From: JALOLV01 sp046295175
Lineage (GTDB): Bacteria > Bacteroidota > Bacteroidia > Cytophagales > Spirosomataceae
Reading direction: 5' to 3'
DNA: 64,000 bases
Assembly: GCA_046295175.1 (NCBI GenBank)
Contig: JBKBNY010000001.1
Location: 558,001-622,000, forward strand
Under the pieces are notes generated by a model. It was not told where the DNA came from. It saw only the letters and a list, made by a program, of their open reading frames with translations, and searched no databases. This document shows positions 16,108 through 24,513 of this stretch, one piece after another (position 1 is the stretch's first letter; every line of letters starts with the position of its first letter). The position numbers were made by a program, and so were the translations under genes.

Positions 16108-17604
16108 ATGAGTACAACTACAAAATACCTGCATCAAATGGGTGAGTTATTTGAGGTTGTACAATTAAAAAGTGTTTTTGCAGATAACAAAACATTTCCT
16201 GATTGTATCCCAAATAAACCCTTGAACGAAATTTGTGAATTATTCAAAAATCAAAAAAACAACACCGAGTTTGACCTAAAATCGTTTGTAAATGAGCATT
16301 TTAGCTTGCCAGAAGGCTACGAATTATCTTATGTGAGCGACACCCAAAAAACTGCAAAAGAACACCTCGAAGAACTCTGGGATGTACTTACTCGTCAACC
16401 CCGACAAGAGAATTCATCGTTGATACCTTTACCGAATCCGTACGTTGTGCCGGGTGGGCGTTTTAGAGAGATTTATTATTGGGATAGCTATTTTACGATG
16501 CTTGGGCTGGAGGTCTCAAATCGCTTTGATTTGATTCAGAATATGATTGATAATTTTTCGTATTTGTTGAATCAGTTTGGGCATATTCCAAACGGTAATC
16601 GGGCGTATTACATCGGGCGTTCGCAGCCACCATTTTTTGCTCTAATGCTTGAGGTTTTAAGTCACAAAAACGGTGATGAAGTATTTGTAAAGTACCTGCC
16701 TCAACTCGAAATTGAGCATAGATTTTGGATGAATGGAGGGGATGAGTTATCCGAAAATCAAACAGCAGTTAATCGGGTGGTGAGACTGAAAGACGGTGAA
16801 ATCTTGAATCGTTTTTGGGATGCCAATGATACGCCAAGACCCGAATCGTACCGTGAAGACGTAGAATTAGCTCATGTTTCGGGGCAAAATTCGGCAAATC
16901 TTTTCAGGCATTTGAGAGCTGCTGCCGAGTCTGGATGGGACTTTAGTAGTCGTTGGTTTAAAGAACCCGACAAATTTGAGAGCATTCACACAACCGATAT
17001 TATACCCGTAGATTTGAACTGCCTACTGTATAATCTCGAAAAGACATTGGCGAAGGCTTATTTGCTCAAAAGTGAGGATTCGGAATCGAACAGGTTTGAA
17101 GCATTAGCACAAAAACGCAAGGACGCAATCATAAAATATTGCTGGGATGACACACGAGGTTTCTTCTTCGACTATGATTTTATCGAACAAACTCAAACTA
17201 ATTCTTATCATTTGGGAGCGTGTTTCCCGATGCTTTTTGAGATTGCAACATCTCAACAAACCAAGCAAATTGTACAAATTCTAAATGACAAATTTTTGCA
17301 ATCGGGAGGGCTACTGACAACTCTACAATTTACCGAACAGCAGTGGGATGCTCCTAACGGTTGGGCTCCACTCCAATGGGTCGCATACCGAGGATTAATG
17401 AATTACGGTGAGTTTGACTTGGCAAAGAAAATTAGAGAGAATTGGATTGACCTCAACCTCAAAGTTTACGAAGAATCGGGTAAAATGACCGAAAAATACA
17501 ATGTGATAAACACAAACAAAGGTGCTGGTGGGGGCGAATACCCAAACCAAGACGGCTTTGGCTGGACAAATGGAGTGCTGTTGAGAATGATGCAAGATGA
17601 ATGA
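16108..17604 (+). CDS. Alpha,alpha-trehalase (GH37)
   Basis: Hydrolyses trehalose to two glucose. Of 498 residues, both trehalase signatures are visible: PGGRFREIYYWDSY at about 115-128 and QWDAPNGWAPLQW near 412-424. No signal peptide is seen (MSTTTKYLHQMGELFEVV), so it is probably cytoplasmic (TreF-like), working after uptake by the MFS transporter just upstream. The C-terminal GGGEYPNQDGFGWTNGV block is intact. Confidence 0.93.
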   Translation: MSTTTKYLHQMGELFEVVQLKSVFADNKTFPDCIPNKPLNEICELFKNQKNNTEFDLKSFVNEHFSLPEGYELSYVSDTQKTAKEHLEELWDVLTRQPRQENSSLIPLPNPYVVPGGRFREIYYWDSYFTMLGLEVSNRFDLIQNMIDNFSYLLNQFGHIPNGNRAYYIGRSQPPFFALMLEVLSHKNGDEVFVKYLPQLEIEHRFWMNGGDELSENQTAVNRVVRLKDGEILNRFWDANDTPRPESYREDVELAHVSGQNSANLFRHLRAAAESGWDFSSRWFKEPDKFESIHTTDIIPVDLNCLLYNLEKTLAKAYLLKSEDSESNRFEALAQKRKDAIIKYCWDDTRGFFFDYDFIEQTQTNSYHLGACFPMLFEIATSQQTKQIVQILNDKFLQSGGLLTTLQFTEQQWDAPNGWAPLQWVAYRGLMNYGEFDLAKKIRENWIDLNLKVYEESGKMTEKYNVINTNKGAGGGEYPNQDGFGWTNGVLLRMMQDE

Positions 17605-17611
17605 AAACTGT

Positions 17612-17634
17612 GGGGTTGATAGCTAACCCCTTTT
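17612..17634. terminator. Hairpin between trehalase and kynU
   Basis: GGGGTT and AACCCC (6 bp) with a 7-nt loop are followed by TTTTC on the plus strand, 7 nt after the trehalase stop. The kynU gene converges from the other side. Confidence 0.6.
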
Positions 17635-18902
17635 CATGTTACGTTCAACCTCTCTCCTCCAAAAGTTTTATACTCTTCGGTTTCGACGATTTTTTTTATT
17701 CTGATAACCGATTTATACAATTCTTCAAACGTATTATACAGCGGAGCTATACCGAGACGGATGTTATTTGGTGGTCTGAAATCGGGGATTATGCTCGGCG
17801 AATCGTCTTTGGGTTCAATCATCGCACGGTTGATTCGGTAACCTTCAGGGTGCTGTATCGAAATATGCGAACCTCTCTTTTTGATTTCGAGCGGAGATGC
17901 AATCGTAAAACCAAGCGGACTCAGATAATGGTGAATTAATTCTATCAAAAAAGTACTCTGAACAATGCTCTTTCTCCGAAGATTCGGCATTCCAGCTTCG
18001 TTTGTAATGGCTAAGCCAACTTGCGTAGCCGCCAACGACAATATAGAGGGCGTACCAACCGCAAACCGCTGAATACCTGTATTTGGGCTAAAGTCTGAGC
18101 CAAAATCAAAAGGTTTTTGATGGCTAAACCAACCCCAAATCGGGTTGATTAGTTTCTCTTGCAAATCTCGACGAACATACAAAAACGCAGGTGAACCTGG
18201 TCCACCATTGAGGTATTTATAAGTACACCCAATCGCCATATCGGCATTGGTTGCTTTGAGGTTGATTTCTACTGCTCCCGCTGCATGGCTTAAATCCCAT
18301 ATAACCAACGCGTTATGCTCATGTGCTGCTTCATTTATCTGCTTCATATCGTACATAAATGCACTTTTATAAAGCACATAGCTCAGCGTAACAAGGGCGG
18401 TGTCTTCATTAATTTTTGAAATTAGTTCGGCTTCATCAATCACAATATCATCTTTGCTTTCGATGATTTCAATTTGATGATTCTTGAATTGATTTTGTAC
18501 CAAACCTTGCAGGATGTACAGGTCGGTCGGGAAGTTGAGTGAATCGGTAATTATTTTATTTTTTGATGAATTATAATTCAAAGCCGCAAAAGCCAATTTA
18601 TAGAGGTTGACCGAAGTAGAATCTCCCACAAAAACCTCATCGACATCCGCACCGATGATTTTGGCAATTTGAGCCGACACTTTGTTTGGCAAATCAATCC
18701 AATGCTCATTCCAACTTCTAATCATCCGATTCCCCCACTGCTGATTTACCACTTCGGCTACTACTTCGGGAGTCTGTTTCGGCAATTTCCCGAGCGAGTT
18801 ACCATCTAAATAAATGGTTTCATCGTGCGTAAATCGTTCTCTAAAATGAGCTAAAGTGTCTTTTTGGTCTAATTCTATTGCTTTTTGAAGGAAATTGGGC
18901 AT
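17634..18902 (-). CDS. kynU: Kynureninase
   Basis: A PLP enzyme that cleaves kynurenine (or 3-hydroxykynurenine) to anthranilate (or 3-hydroxyanthranilate) and alanine. The 422 residues show YLDGNSLGKLP near 31-41, GDSTSVNLYKL near 93-103, WDLSHAAGA at 202-210 and the PLP lysine, Lys229, in TYKYLNGGPGSP. No other kynurenine-pathway genes are in the window. Three 11-bp direct repeats lie 12-44 nt before the start and could be an operator. An SGNH hydrolase gene lies upstream on the same strand. Confidence 0.94.
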   Translation of the reverse strand: MPNFLQKAIELDQKDTLAHFRERFTHDETIYLDGNSLGKLPKQTPEVVAEVVNQQWGNRMIRSWNEHWIDLPNKVSAQIAKIIGADVDEVFVGDSTSVNLYKLAFAALNYNSSKNKIITDSLNFPTDLYILQGLVQNQFKNHQIEIIESKDDIVIDEAELISKINEDTALVTLSYVLYKSAFMYDMKQINEAAHEHNALVIWDLSHAAGAVEINLKATNADMAIGCTYKYLNGGPGSPAFLYVRRDLQEKLINPIWGWFSHQKPFDFGSDFSPNTGIQRFAVGTPSILSLAATQVGLAITNEAGMPNLRRKSIVQSTFLIELIHHYLSPLGFTIASPLEIKKRGSHISIQHPEGYRINRAMIEPKDDSPSIIPDFRPPNNIRLGIAPLYNTFEELYKSVIRIKKIVETEEYKTFGGERLNVT

Positions 18903-18913
18903 AAAATTTAATT

Positions 18914-18946
18914 GTCATTTGGTGGTCATTCGATGGTCATTCATTG
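18914..18946. repeat. Three 11-bp direct repeats upstream of kynU
   Basis: GTCATTTGGTG, GTCATTCGATG and GTCATTCATTG run head to tail, with GTCATT at 18914, 18925 and 18936. The spacing is one helical turn and the array starts 12 nt from the kynU start, so it may be a regulator binding site or a short tandem repeat. Confidence 0.55.
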
Positions 18947-18974
18947 TAAAACAATTGTATTACTACTGCATGAT

Positions 18975-19652
18975 TTATTTCAAATTCTTACTAAAATCGG
19001 GCAGAATTTTATCGACCCACTGCTTGTACATCTTGCCCGACGGGTGCAGGCCATCCTCGGCAATCAACGAAATATCGGTATCGGCTACTCGCGAAATCGG
19101 TGTGATGTCTATGTACAAAATGCCTTTTCGGAGGGTTTCTTCTTTATTGATGGCATTGTAAAGGTCAATCTCTTTTGAAACCGTCGTTCTACCCGATTTT
19201 TTGCCAAACGGAGTCACACCCCAATCTGGAATCGAAACCACAAAAACACGACTTGTTTTACCTCCTGCAAAAGCAATGGCATCGTTCAGGAGTCCGATAA
19301 ATTCTTTGCGATATTGCTCGGCATCGCGACCACGATACTGATTATTGACACCAATCAAAAGCGAAACCATATCGTAGGTTTGTCCCTGAATATTGGCTCG
19401 TTCGATACCCGCTTTGAGTTCATCGGTCGTCCAGCCAGTTTTAGCAATGATTTTTGGAGCAATAACCGCAATCCCGATTTTATTGAGTTCGGTAGCCAAC
19501 TGAACAGGATAACGTTGGGCTTCTTCGACACTCTCGCCGATGGTATAGCTATCGCCCAAGGCCAAGTAAGATAATCCTTTAATAGGTAGGTTTATATTTT
19601 GCGATTGACACGAAAATGCAATGGCACAAAACACAAAAAATAGGTATTTCAT
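18975..19652 (-). CDS. SGNH/GDSL hydrolase lipoprotein
   Basis: A 225-residue esterase/lipase-like protein. A lipoprotein signal ends at Cys15 (CAIAFSC). Block I is LALGDSYTIGES with nucleophile Ser35, block III is LLIGVNNQYRG, and block V is DGLHPSG with the Asp/His pair. It probably acts on acyl or acetyl esters at the cell envelope; the substrate is unknown. It lies 72 nt upstream of kynU on the same strand. Confidence 0.88.
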   Translation of the reverse strand: MKYLFFVFCAIAFSCQSQNINLPIKGLSYLALGDSYTIGESVEEAQRYPVQLATELNKIGIAVIAPKIIAKTGWTTDELKAGIERANIQGQTYDMVSLLIGVNNQYRGRDAEQYRKEFIGLLNDAIAFAGGKTSRVFVVSIPDWGVTPFGKKSGRTTVSKEIDLYNAINKEETLRKGILYIDITPISRVADTDISLIAEDGLHPSGKMYKQWVDKILPDFSKNLK

Positions 19653-19804
19653 CTAAACAAAGTTTTTCATAAATATACAAGAATTAGACGCTTTGGGTTT
19701 GGGAGATTATCAATTTTATTTGGAATTCTTTAAAATGAAATGGTGTTTTCAATAAACATTGTGAGGCGAATACAATTCGTCATTGTTAAACAAACCTTAT
19801 AAAA

Positions 19805-20494
19805 ATGAATCAAATACAGATTGATATTGTGTCGGACGTAGCTTGTCCGTGGTGTTATATTGGCAAAAAGCATTTAGAAAAAGCCATCGAAAAACTTGAT
19901 AATCAAAATATTACGATTAACTGGCATCCTTTTCAACTCGACCCGACGATTCCTGCCGAGGGATACGACCGTAAAGAATATTTTGAGAAAAAATTCGGTA
20001 GCGAAGAGCGTACTCAGCAGATTTATGAACACGTGAGCAATGTCGGTCGCAAAGCAGGAATTGATTTTCAGTTTAATGCCATTCCGAGAGCCATAAATAC
20101 GATTCCGTTGCACAAAATACTTCATGTAGCAGGCAAAGAGGGTTTTCAGCACGAATTAGAAGAACGATTTTTCAAGGCAATGTTTACCGACGGAATTGAC
20201 TTGAGTAATGCCCAAGAATTGCACAAAATCATGGCAGAGTTTGGTTGGGAGGCCGCAAAGGTTGATAATATTCTTACCAATGACGAGATTGGGTATCATG
20301 TACGTCAAGAAATCAATCATTTTCAGAGTATGGGGGTTTCGGGTGTACCATTTTTTATTCTGAATAACAAATATGGTTTTAGCGGAGCCCAACCCGTCGA
20401 TGTATTTGTAGATGCTATCAATCAAGTTGCAGCCGAAATGCAGCCAGTCGAAGCAGACGGCGAGGCGTGCGATATTGATGGAGGCAACTGCTAA
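19805..20494 (+). CDS. DsbA family oxidoreductase (FrnE-like)
   Basis: A 229-residue thioredoxin-fold protein with an N-terminal CPWC active site (Cys14, Cys17), the helical insert and a cis-Pro region in GVSGVPFFILNNKYGFSGAQP. It has no signal peptide, as expected for the cytoplasmic FrnE/2-hydroxychromene-isomerase-like branch. The C-terminus carries two more Cys (ACDIDGGNC), an unusual feature that could act as a resolving pair or bind metal. Monocistronic; its stop merges with a run of palindromic repeats. Confidence 0.88.
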   Translation: MNQIQIDIVSDVACPWCYIGKKHLEKAIEKLDNQNITINWHPFQLDPTIPAEGYDRKEYFEKKFGSEERTQQIYEHVSNVGRKAGIDFQFNAIPRAINTIPLHKILHVAGKEGFQHELEERFFKAMFTDGIDLSNAQELHKIMAEFGWEAAKVDNILTNDEIGYHVRQEINHFQSMGVSGVPFFILNNKYGFSGAQPVDVFVDAINQVAAEMQPVEADGEACDIDGGNC

Positions 20495-20760
20495 ACCACA
20501 TAGATTTCATAGAAAGCATAGGGTCATAGATTGATGGTAATTTTGTAAAACCATTCAAAAATCCGTGTTTATCTGCGTTTCGTTAGAATCCGTTTCATCT
20601 GCGTGCCATTTTTTAAACCACATAGTTTTCATAGAAAGCATAGGAACGTAGAAAACCTATGCTCTCTATGTACACTATGAAACCCTATGTGATTACCACA
20701 TAGATTTAATAGAAAGCATAGGAACGTAGAAAACCTATGTAACCTATGAAACCCTATGTG
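20494..20760. repeat. Cluster of CACATAG palindromic repeats
   Basis: Three copies of one unit: a half copy at 20494-20535, and full hairpins at 20616-20691 and 20695-20760. Each full unit starts ACCACATAG and GAAAGCATAGGAACGTAG and returns with CCTATG and CTATGAAACCCTATGTG, so it can fold into a long imperfect hairpin. Between copies 1 and 2 is a second motif, ATCTGCGT twice. No coding potential is seen in this spacer (20495-20896). Confidence 0.8.
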
Positions 20761-20896
20761 TTGTACTAATTCAACAAAAAGTGGTAATAATTAATCCAAT
20801 ATTACTGATTCTGCAAAATAATCTTTGGCTTTTGGGCCGAAGGACGTAGTTTTACACCATTACAACAAAATACAATATTATACGCCAAAGAAAAGA

Positions 20897-22519
20897 ATGA
20901 CTCTACAAGAAAAAATCACTGCTATCTTTCCAGAAGATAGTCAGATTCCGGAATCGTACCGTATTGAGCCAGTTAACCAAAAAGAATATTTGGTAAACGG
21001 ACAAATGCGTCAGTGGACTGGTGCCACTCAAGATGTATTTTCGCCAGTTTTTGTCAAAGAAAACGACAAATTTGTGAGTAAGCATATCGGTAGTTACCCA
21101 ATTACGGGCGAAGCCGAAGCGATGGAAGCCTTAGATGCGGCTGTAAAAGCATACGACAATGGTCGTGGCGAATGGCCGATGATGTCGGTGGCCGATAGGA
21201 TTGTTTGCATGGAGAAATTTGTAAAGAAAATGCTCGAACGCAAGCAGCAAATTGTGAATCTTTTGATGTATGAAATCGGTAAATCTTTGGCCGATTCGAC
21301 AAAGGAATTTGACCGTACTGTAGAATATATTTACGACACGATTGACTGTCTAAAAGACATCGACCGTGCTTCGTCTCGTTTCCGTATTGAGCAAGGAATC
21401 ATCGGACAAATCCGCCGTTCGCCGCTTGGAGTTGTACTTTGTATGGGGCCATTCAATTATCCATTAAACGAAACCTATACGACGCTTATCCCAGCGATTT
21501 TGATGGGAAATACCATTCTTTTCAAACCACCCAAGCACGGTACGCTTTTGCATTATCCGATGCTCGAAGCGTTTAAGGAGTGTTTTCCAAAGGGCGTTGT
21601 TAATACAATCTACGGACGTGGTGCAAACGTTGTTCCGCCAATTATGCAATCGGGTAAAATTAATGTTTTGACTTTGATTGGGTCGAGCAAAGTTGCCAAC
21701 GATTTGAAGAAAATGCACCCTAAACTCAACCGTTTGCGTGCCGTTTTGGGTCTTGATGCCAAAAATGCAGGGATTGTCTTAAAAAATGCCGACATAGAAT
21801 TGGCCGTAAAAGAATGTATTTTGGGTTCGTTATCGTTCAATGGTCAGCGTTGTACGGCCATCAAAATCATTTGGGTGCATCGCTCGATTGCGAAGCGTTT
21901 CTTGGAGCGTTTCAACGAAGAATTAGGAAAAATGAAATTCGGAATGCCGTGGGAAGCAGGCGTAAATCTGACTCCGCTTCCTGAGCCAAATAAACCAGCG
22001 TATCTGACCGAATGTATTGAGGATGCCAAAGCAAATGGTGCAGAGGTTATCAATGAAGGCGGCGGAACATTCGTCAATTCGTTTTTCTATCCAGCAGTCG
22101 TTTATCCTGTAAACGAAAAAATGAAATTGTACCGCGAAGAGCAATTCGGGCCAGTTGTACCAGTTGTGCCTTTTGATGACATCGAAGAACCAATCAATTA
22201 CATAATCGACTCGTCGCACGGACAGCAGGTTTCGATTTTCGGAACAAATTCGGGGCAAATCGCCAATTTGATTGACCCGTTGGTAAATGAAGTAAGCCGC
22301 GTGAATATCAATGCACAGTGCCAACGTGGGCCAGATACTTTTCCGTTTACGGGTCGCAAAGACTCGGCAGAAGGCACACTTTCGGTCGAAGACGCATTGA
22401 GAGCATTCTCAATTCGTACGGTTGTGGCTACCAAAGATTCGGATGCCAACAAAGCAATCTTGAATGAGATTATCAACGACGATAAGTCGAATTTCCTTTC
22501 GACGAAGTTTATATTTTAG
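20897..22519 (+). CDS. gapN: NADP-dependent glyceraldehyde-3-phosphate dehydrogenase (non-phosphorylating)
   Basis: An aldehyde dehydrogenase of 540 residues that oxidises glyceraldehyde-3-phosphate straight to 3-phosphoglycerate, giving NADPH. The ATG at 20897 (MTLQEKITAIF) is used; a longer in-frame extension to 20825 lacks a good start. The catalytic Cys lies in NGQRCTAIK near residue 319, and PFNYPLNETYTTLIPAILMGN and the C-terminal GPDTFPFTGRKDS block are GapN-like. Where most ALDHs have ELGGK with the general-base Glu, this reads VLGLDAKN. Function assignment is by resemblance. Confidence 0.85.
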   Translation: MTLQEKITAIFPEDSQIPESYRIEPVNQKEYLVNGQMRQWTGATQDVFSPVFVKENDKFVSKHIGSYPITGEAEAMEALDAAVKAYDNGRGEWPMMSVADRIVCMEKFVKKMLERKQQIVNLLMYEIGKSLADSTKEFDRTVEYIYDTIDCLKDIDRASSRFRIEQGIIGQIRRSPLGVVLCMGPFNYPLNETYTTLIPAILMGNTILFKPPKHGTLLHYPMLEAFKECFPKGVVNTIYGRGANVVPPIMQSGKINVLTLIGSSKVANDLKKMHPKLNRLRAVLGLDAKNAGIVLKNADIELAVKECILGSLSFNGQRCTAIKIIWVHRSIAKRFLERFNEELGKMKFGMPWEAGVNLTPLPEPNKPAYLTECIEDAKANGAEVINEGGGTFVNSFFYPAVVYPVNEKMKLYREEQFGPVVPVVPFDDIEEPINYIIDSSHGQQVSIFGTNSGQIANLIDPLVNEVSRVNINAQCQRGPDTFPFTGRKDSAEGTLSVEDALRAFSIRTVVATKDSDANKAILNEIINDDKSNFLSTKFIF

Positions 22520-22542
22520 GTTTTCTGTAAACCTCACCCTCT

Positions 22543-22574
22543 AAATCTCCTTCTCCAAACGGAGAGGGAGACTT
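22543..22574. repeat. AAATCTCC/GGAGAGGGA palindrome after gapN
   Basis: An imperfect inverted repeat (AAATCTCCTTCTCC versus GGAGAGGGAGACTTT), preceded by CCTCACCCTCT. It may terminate gapN. It is the intergenic relative of the palindrome found inside waaA at 6959. Confidence 0.65.
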
Positions 22575-22671
22575 TATCCACTCCTCACCCAAAAGGGTAA
22601 TTATTCTACATAAAAAATATTTGGCAGAGTTTTGGCGTTAGTGAATAAGTAGTCAAAAGTCTGTAGCATTC

Positions 22672-24006
22672 ATGCCAAAATATTTATTTGTATTTTTCTT
22701 TTTTATTGGTTCAAATCTCAATGCTCAGGTTTTTAGCTCGACCGAAATCCATGCTGATTTGGCTGTTTTGAAGGAAAAAATCGAAGAAATCCACCCAAAT
22801 CCTTACAAATTTGTTACTCCTGCTCGTTTTCAGCAAGTTTATGATTCGCTCTACCGATTCGATAAACCACTGACCGTCAAACAAACTTTTTCGCACTTTC
22901 TGAATCTTACCAAAACAATCCGTTGCGGTCATACCTCGATTTTGCTCGACGAAAGGTTGATTCCGCCAAGCAATCTAAATCCCAAATTCTTACCGATTGA
23001 TGTCGTGATTTTTGGCGAACGGGTGTACGTTTCGAGGAATTTTTCGGACAATAAAGAACTCACAAAAGGCACAGAGATTGTGGCAATTGAAGAGATTCCG
23101 ATGGATAAATTGCTGAGGTATTTATCAAAATATGCCTTTCAGAATGGCGATGGCGAAAACCATGAAGCTGAGATGTACTACGTACAACGCAACTTTAGGC
23201 GGCTGCTGTATTTGTTTCTTGATGAACAAAATGAGCTACACCTCAGAATAAAACCGCAAAACAAAACCGAAAATAGCGTGAGTGTACGGACAATCTCGAT
23301 TGCGAATCTACGAGAGATTGAAGCCGAGCGTTTTCCTGTTAGAAATAACGACACCTACAAAAATGTGGCATTGAGCCAAGTAGATAGCCTAACTTCACTG
23401 GTTCGTATCAGGAGCTTTGACGGAAACGAATACGAAGACGGCGATTTTAAGCAGGAGATTTTAGAGATTTTTAGAGAAATCAGTCAAAAACAAACCAAAA
23501 ACCTCATCATTGATTTACGCAACAATGCTGGCGGCCGTCTCGATTACGCCGACGAAGTTTTGAAATACCTGCTTGCTAAACCATATCAACGCTACCAAAT
23601 CAGTAGTAATCAGAGCATTCGAGAGAAGAAAAAAGCCTATACCATCAATCGGTTTTATGAAGCAACCAACCCTTATCTATTTGGGGGCAATCTGTTTGTT
23701 TTGATAAACGAAGGTACATTTTCGGCAGCGGTTTATTTGGCTACTCACCTGCGTAGCCAACAAGTAGGTACTTTTGTAGGTACAACTTGCGGAGGTGCAG
23801 CCGATGGCTCATCGGCAGGAGAGTTTGCTTCGGTTACGTTGCCCAACACAAATTTTACGATAAACCTGCCGCTTCTACGTATCAACTACAACGCAACCAA
23901 GACGCCACAACTCACCCCCGACCATACTGTTCGCCAATCTCTCACCGATTTTCTACAGGGCGAAGACAGCATCTACAACTACGCTAAAAACTTGATTATC
24001 AAGTAG
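22672..24006 (+). CDS. Exported S41 family peptidase
   Basis: A 444-residue protein with a signal peptide (MPKYLFVFFFFIGSNLNAQ). An N-terminal helical and PDZ-like part is followed by a C-terminal tail-specific protease (S41) domain. DLRNNAGGRLDYADEVLKY is the S41 substrate-strand block, and INEGTFSAAVYLATHL holds the likely nucleophile Ser, followed by GTTCGGAADGSSAGEFA. It acts in the periplasm or at the cell surface; the substrate is unknown. A new promoter begins 22 nt after its stop. Confidence 0.88.
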   Translation: MPKYLFVFFFFIGSNLNAQVFSSTEIHADLAVLKEKIEEIHPNPYKFVTPARFQQVYDSLYRFDKPLTVKQTFSHFLNLTKTIRCGHTSILLDERLIPPSNLNPKFLPIDVVIFGERVYVSRNFSDNKELTKGTEIVAIEEIPMDKLLRYLSKYAFQNGDGENHEAEMYYVQRNFRRLLYLFLDEQNELHLRIKPQNKTENSVSVRTISIANLREIEAERFPVRNNDTYKNVALSQVDSLTSLVRIRSFDGNEYEDGDFKQEILEIFREISQKQTKNLIIDLRNNAGGRLDYADEVLKYLLAKPYQRYQISSNQSIREKKKAYTINRFYEATNPYLFGGNLFVLINEGTFSAAVYLATHLRSQQVGTFVGTTCGGAADGSSAGEFASVTLPNTNFTINLPLLRINYNATKTPQLTPDHTVRQSLTDFLQGEDSIYNYAKNLIIK

Positions 24007-24027
24007 GTACCGAATAATAAAAATGGA

Positions 24028-24058
24028 TTGGATTGGGTTAGGGGATTTTGTAGGTTTG
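24028..24058 (+). promoter_or_regulatory. Promoter of the orphan two-gene unit
   Basis: TTG at 24028-24030, a 20-nt spacer and TAGGTTTG at 24051-24058. The predicted start of transcription near 24065 lies after an in-frame ATG at 24023, which favours ATG 24083 as the translation start of the next gene. Confidence 0.5.
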
Positions 24059-24082
24059 GGGGAAACATTAAAATCAATCACA

Positions 24083-24508
24083 ATGAAAGAAATAAAATAT
24101 AACCCTAATGGGCTACCTGTAAGGGTACAAGTTAATATGACGGGCATTGTATTTATCACGTATCGTTTATTTTTCTTCGGAGCAAAGGTTACGGAAGAAA
24201 AAGTTTTATTCACAGAAACAGGAAACAATAAACAACCTCATGATGATACTTTTATTTTAATTGACCCCACGAATCCTACCGAACCAGTATCGAATACCAC
24301 CGACAGAATACTATTGCTTGAGGTAACTGTTTTTGGAATACAACCAAATGACACACCATTTGAAGTATCAATGGATTTTTTTCAAAAAAATTCTAATGCT
24401 TCGCCTGAAGTTAAAATAGGTATGTCTGATAAAATAAAAGGTAATAAAAAATTATCAAATAACCCTAAAACTGAATTCCTCGTTGTTACTTTCAAACCTC
24501 TACCGTAA
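24083..24508 (+). CDS. Unknown protein (141 aa)
   Basis: Not recognised. The start at 24083 (MKEIKYNPNGLPVRVQVNM) is chosen because a promoter overlaps the upstream in-frame ATG at 24023, which would add 20 residues. It has no signal peptide or membrane helix; the predicted content is beta-strand rich (VQVNMTGIVFITYRLFFFG, ILLLEVTVFGIQ) with Asn/Thr-rich loops. It lies 5 nt before the next gene, so the two form one unit. DNA here is more AT-rich than the flanking genes. Confidence 0.7.
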   Translation: MKEIKYNPNGLPVRVQVNMTGIVFITYRLFFFGAKVTEEKVLFTETGNNKQPHDDTFILIDPTNPTEPVSNTTDRILLLEVTVFGIQPNDTPFEVSMDFFQKNSNASPEVKIGMSDKIKGNKKLSNNPKTEFLVVTFKPLP

Positions 24509-24513
24509 AAATT

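Noticed and set aside
20494..20760. CRISPR array
   Set aside because: Repeats are few, long and palindromic, with no unique equal-length spacers and no cas genes in the window.
24023..24082. Longer N-terminus for the 141-aa protein
   Set aside because: The extra codons contain a good TTG-20-TAGGTTTG promoter and encode Gly/Leu-rich text without resemblance to a signal peptide.
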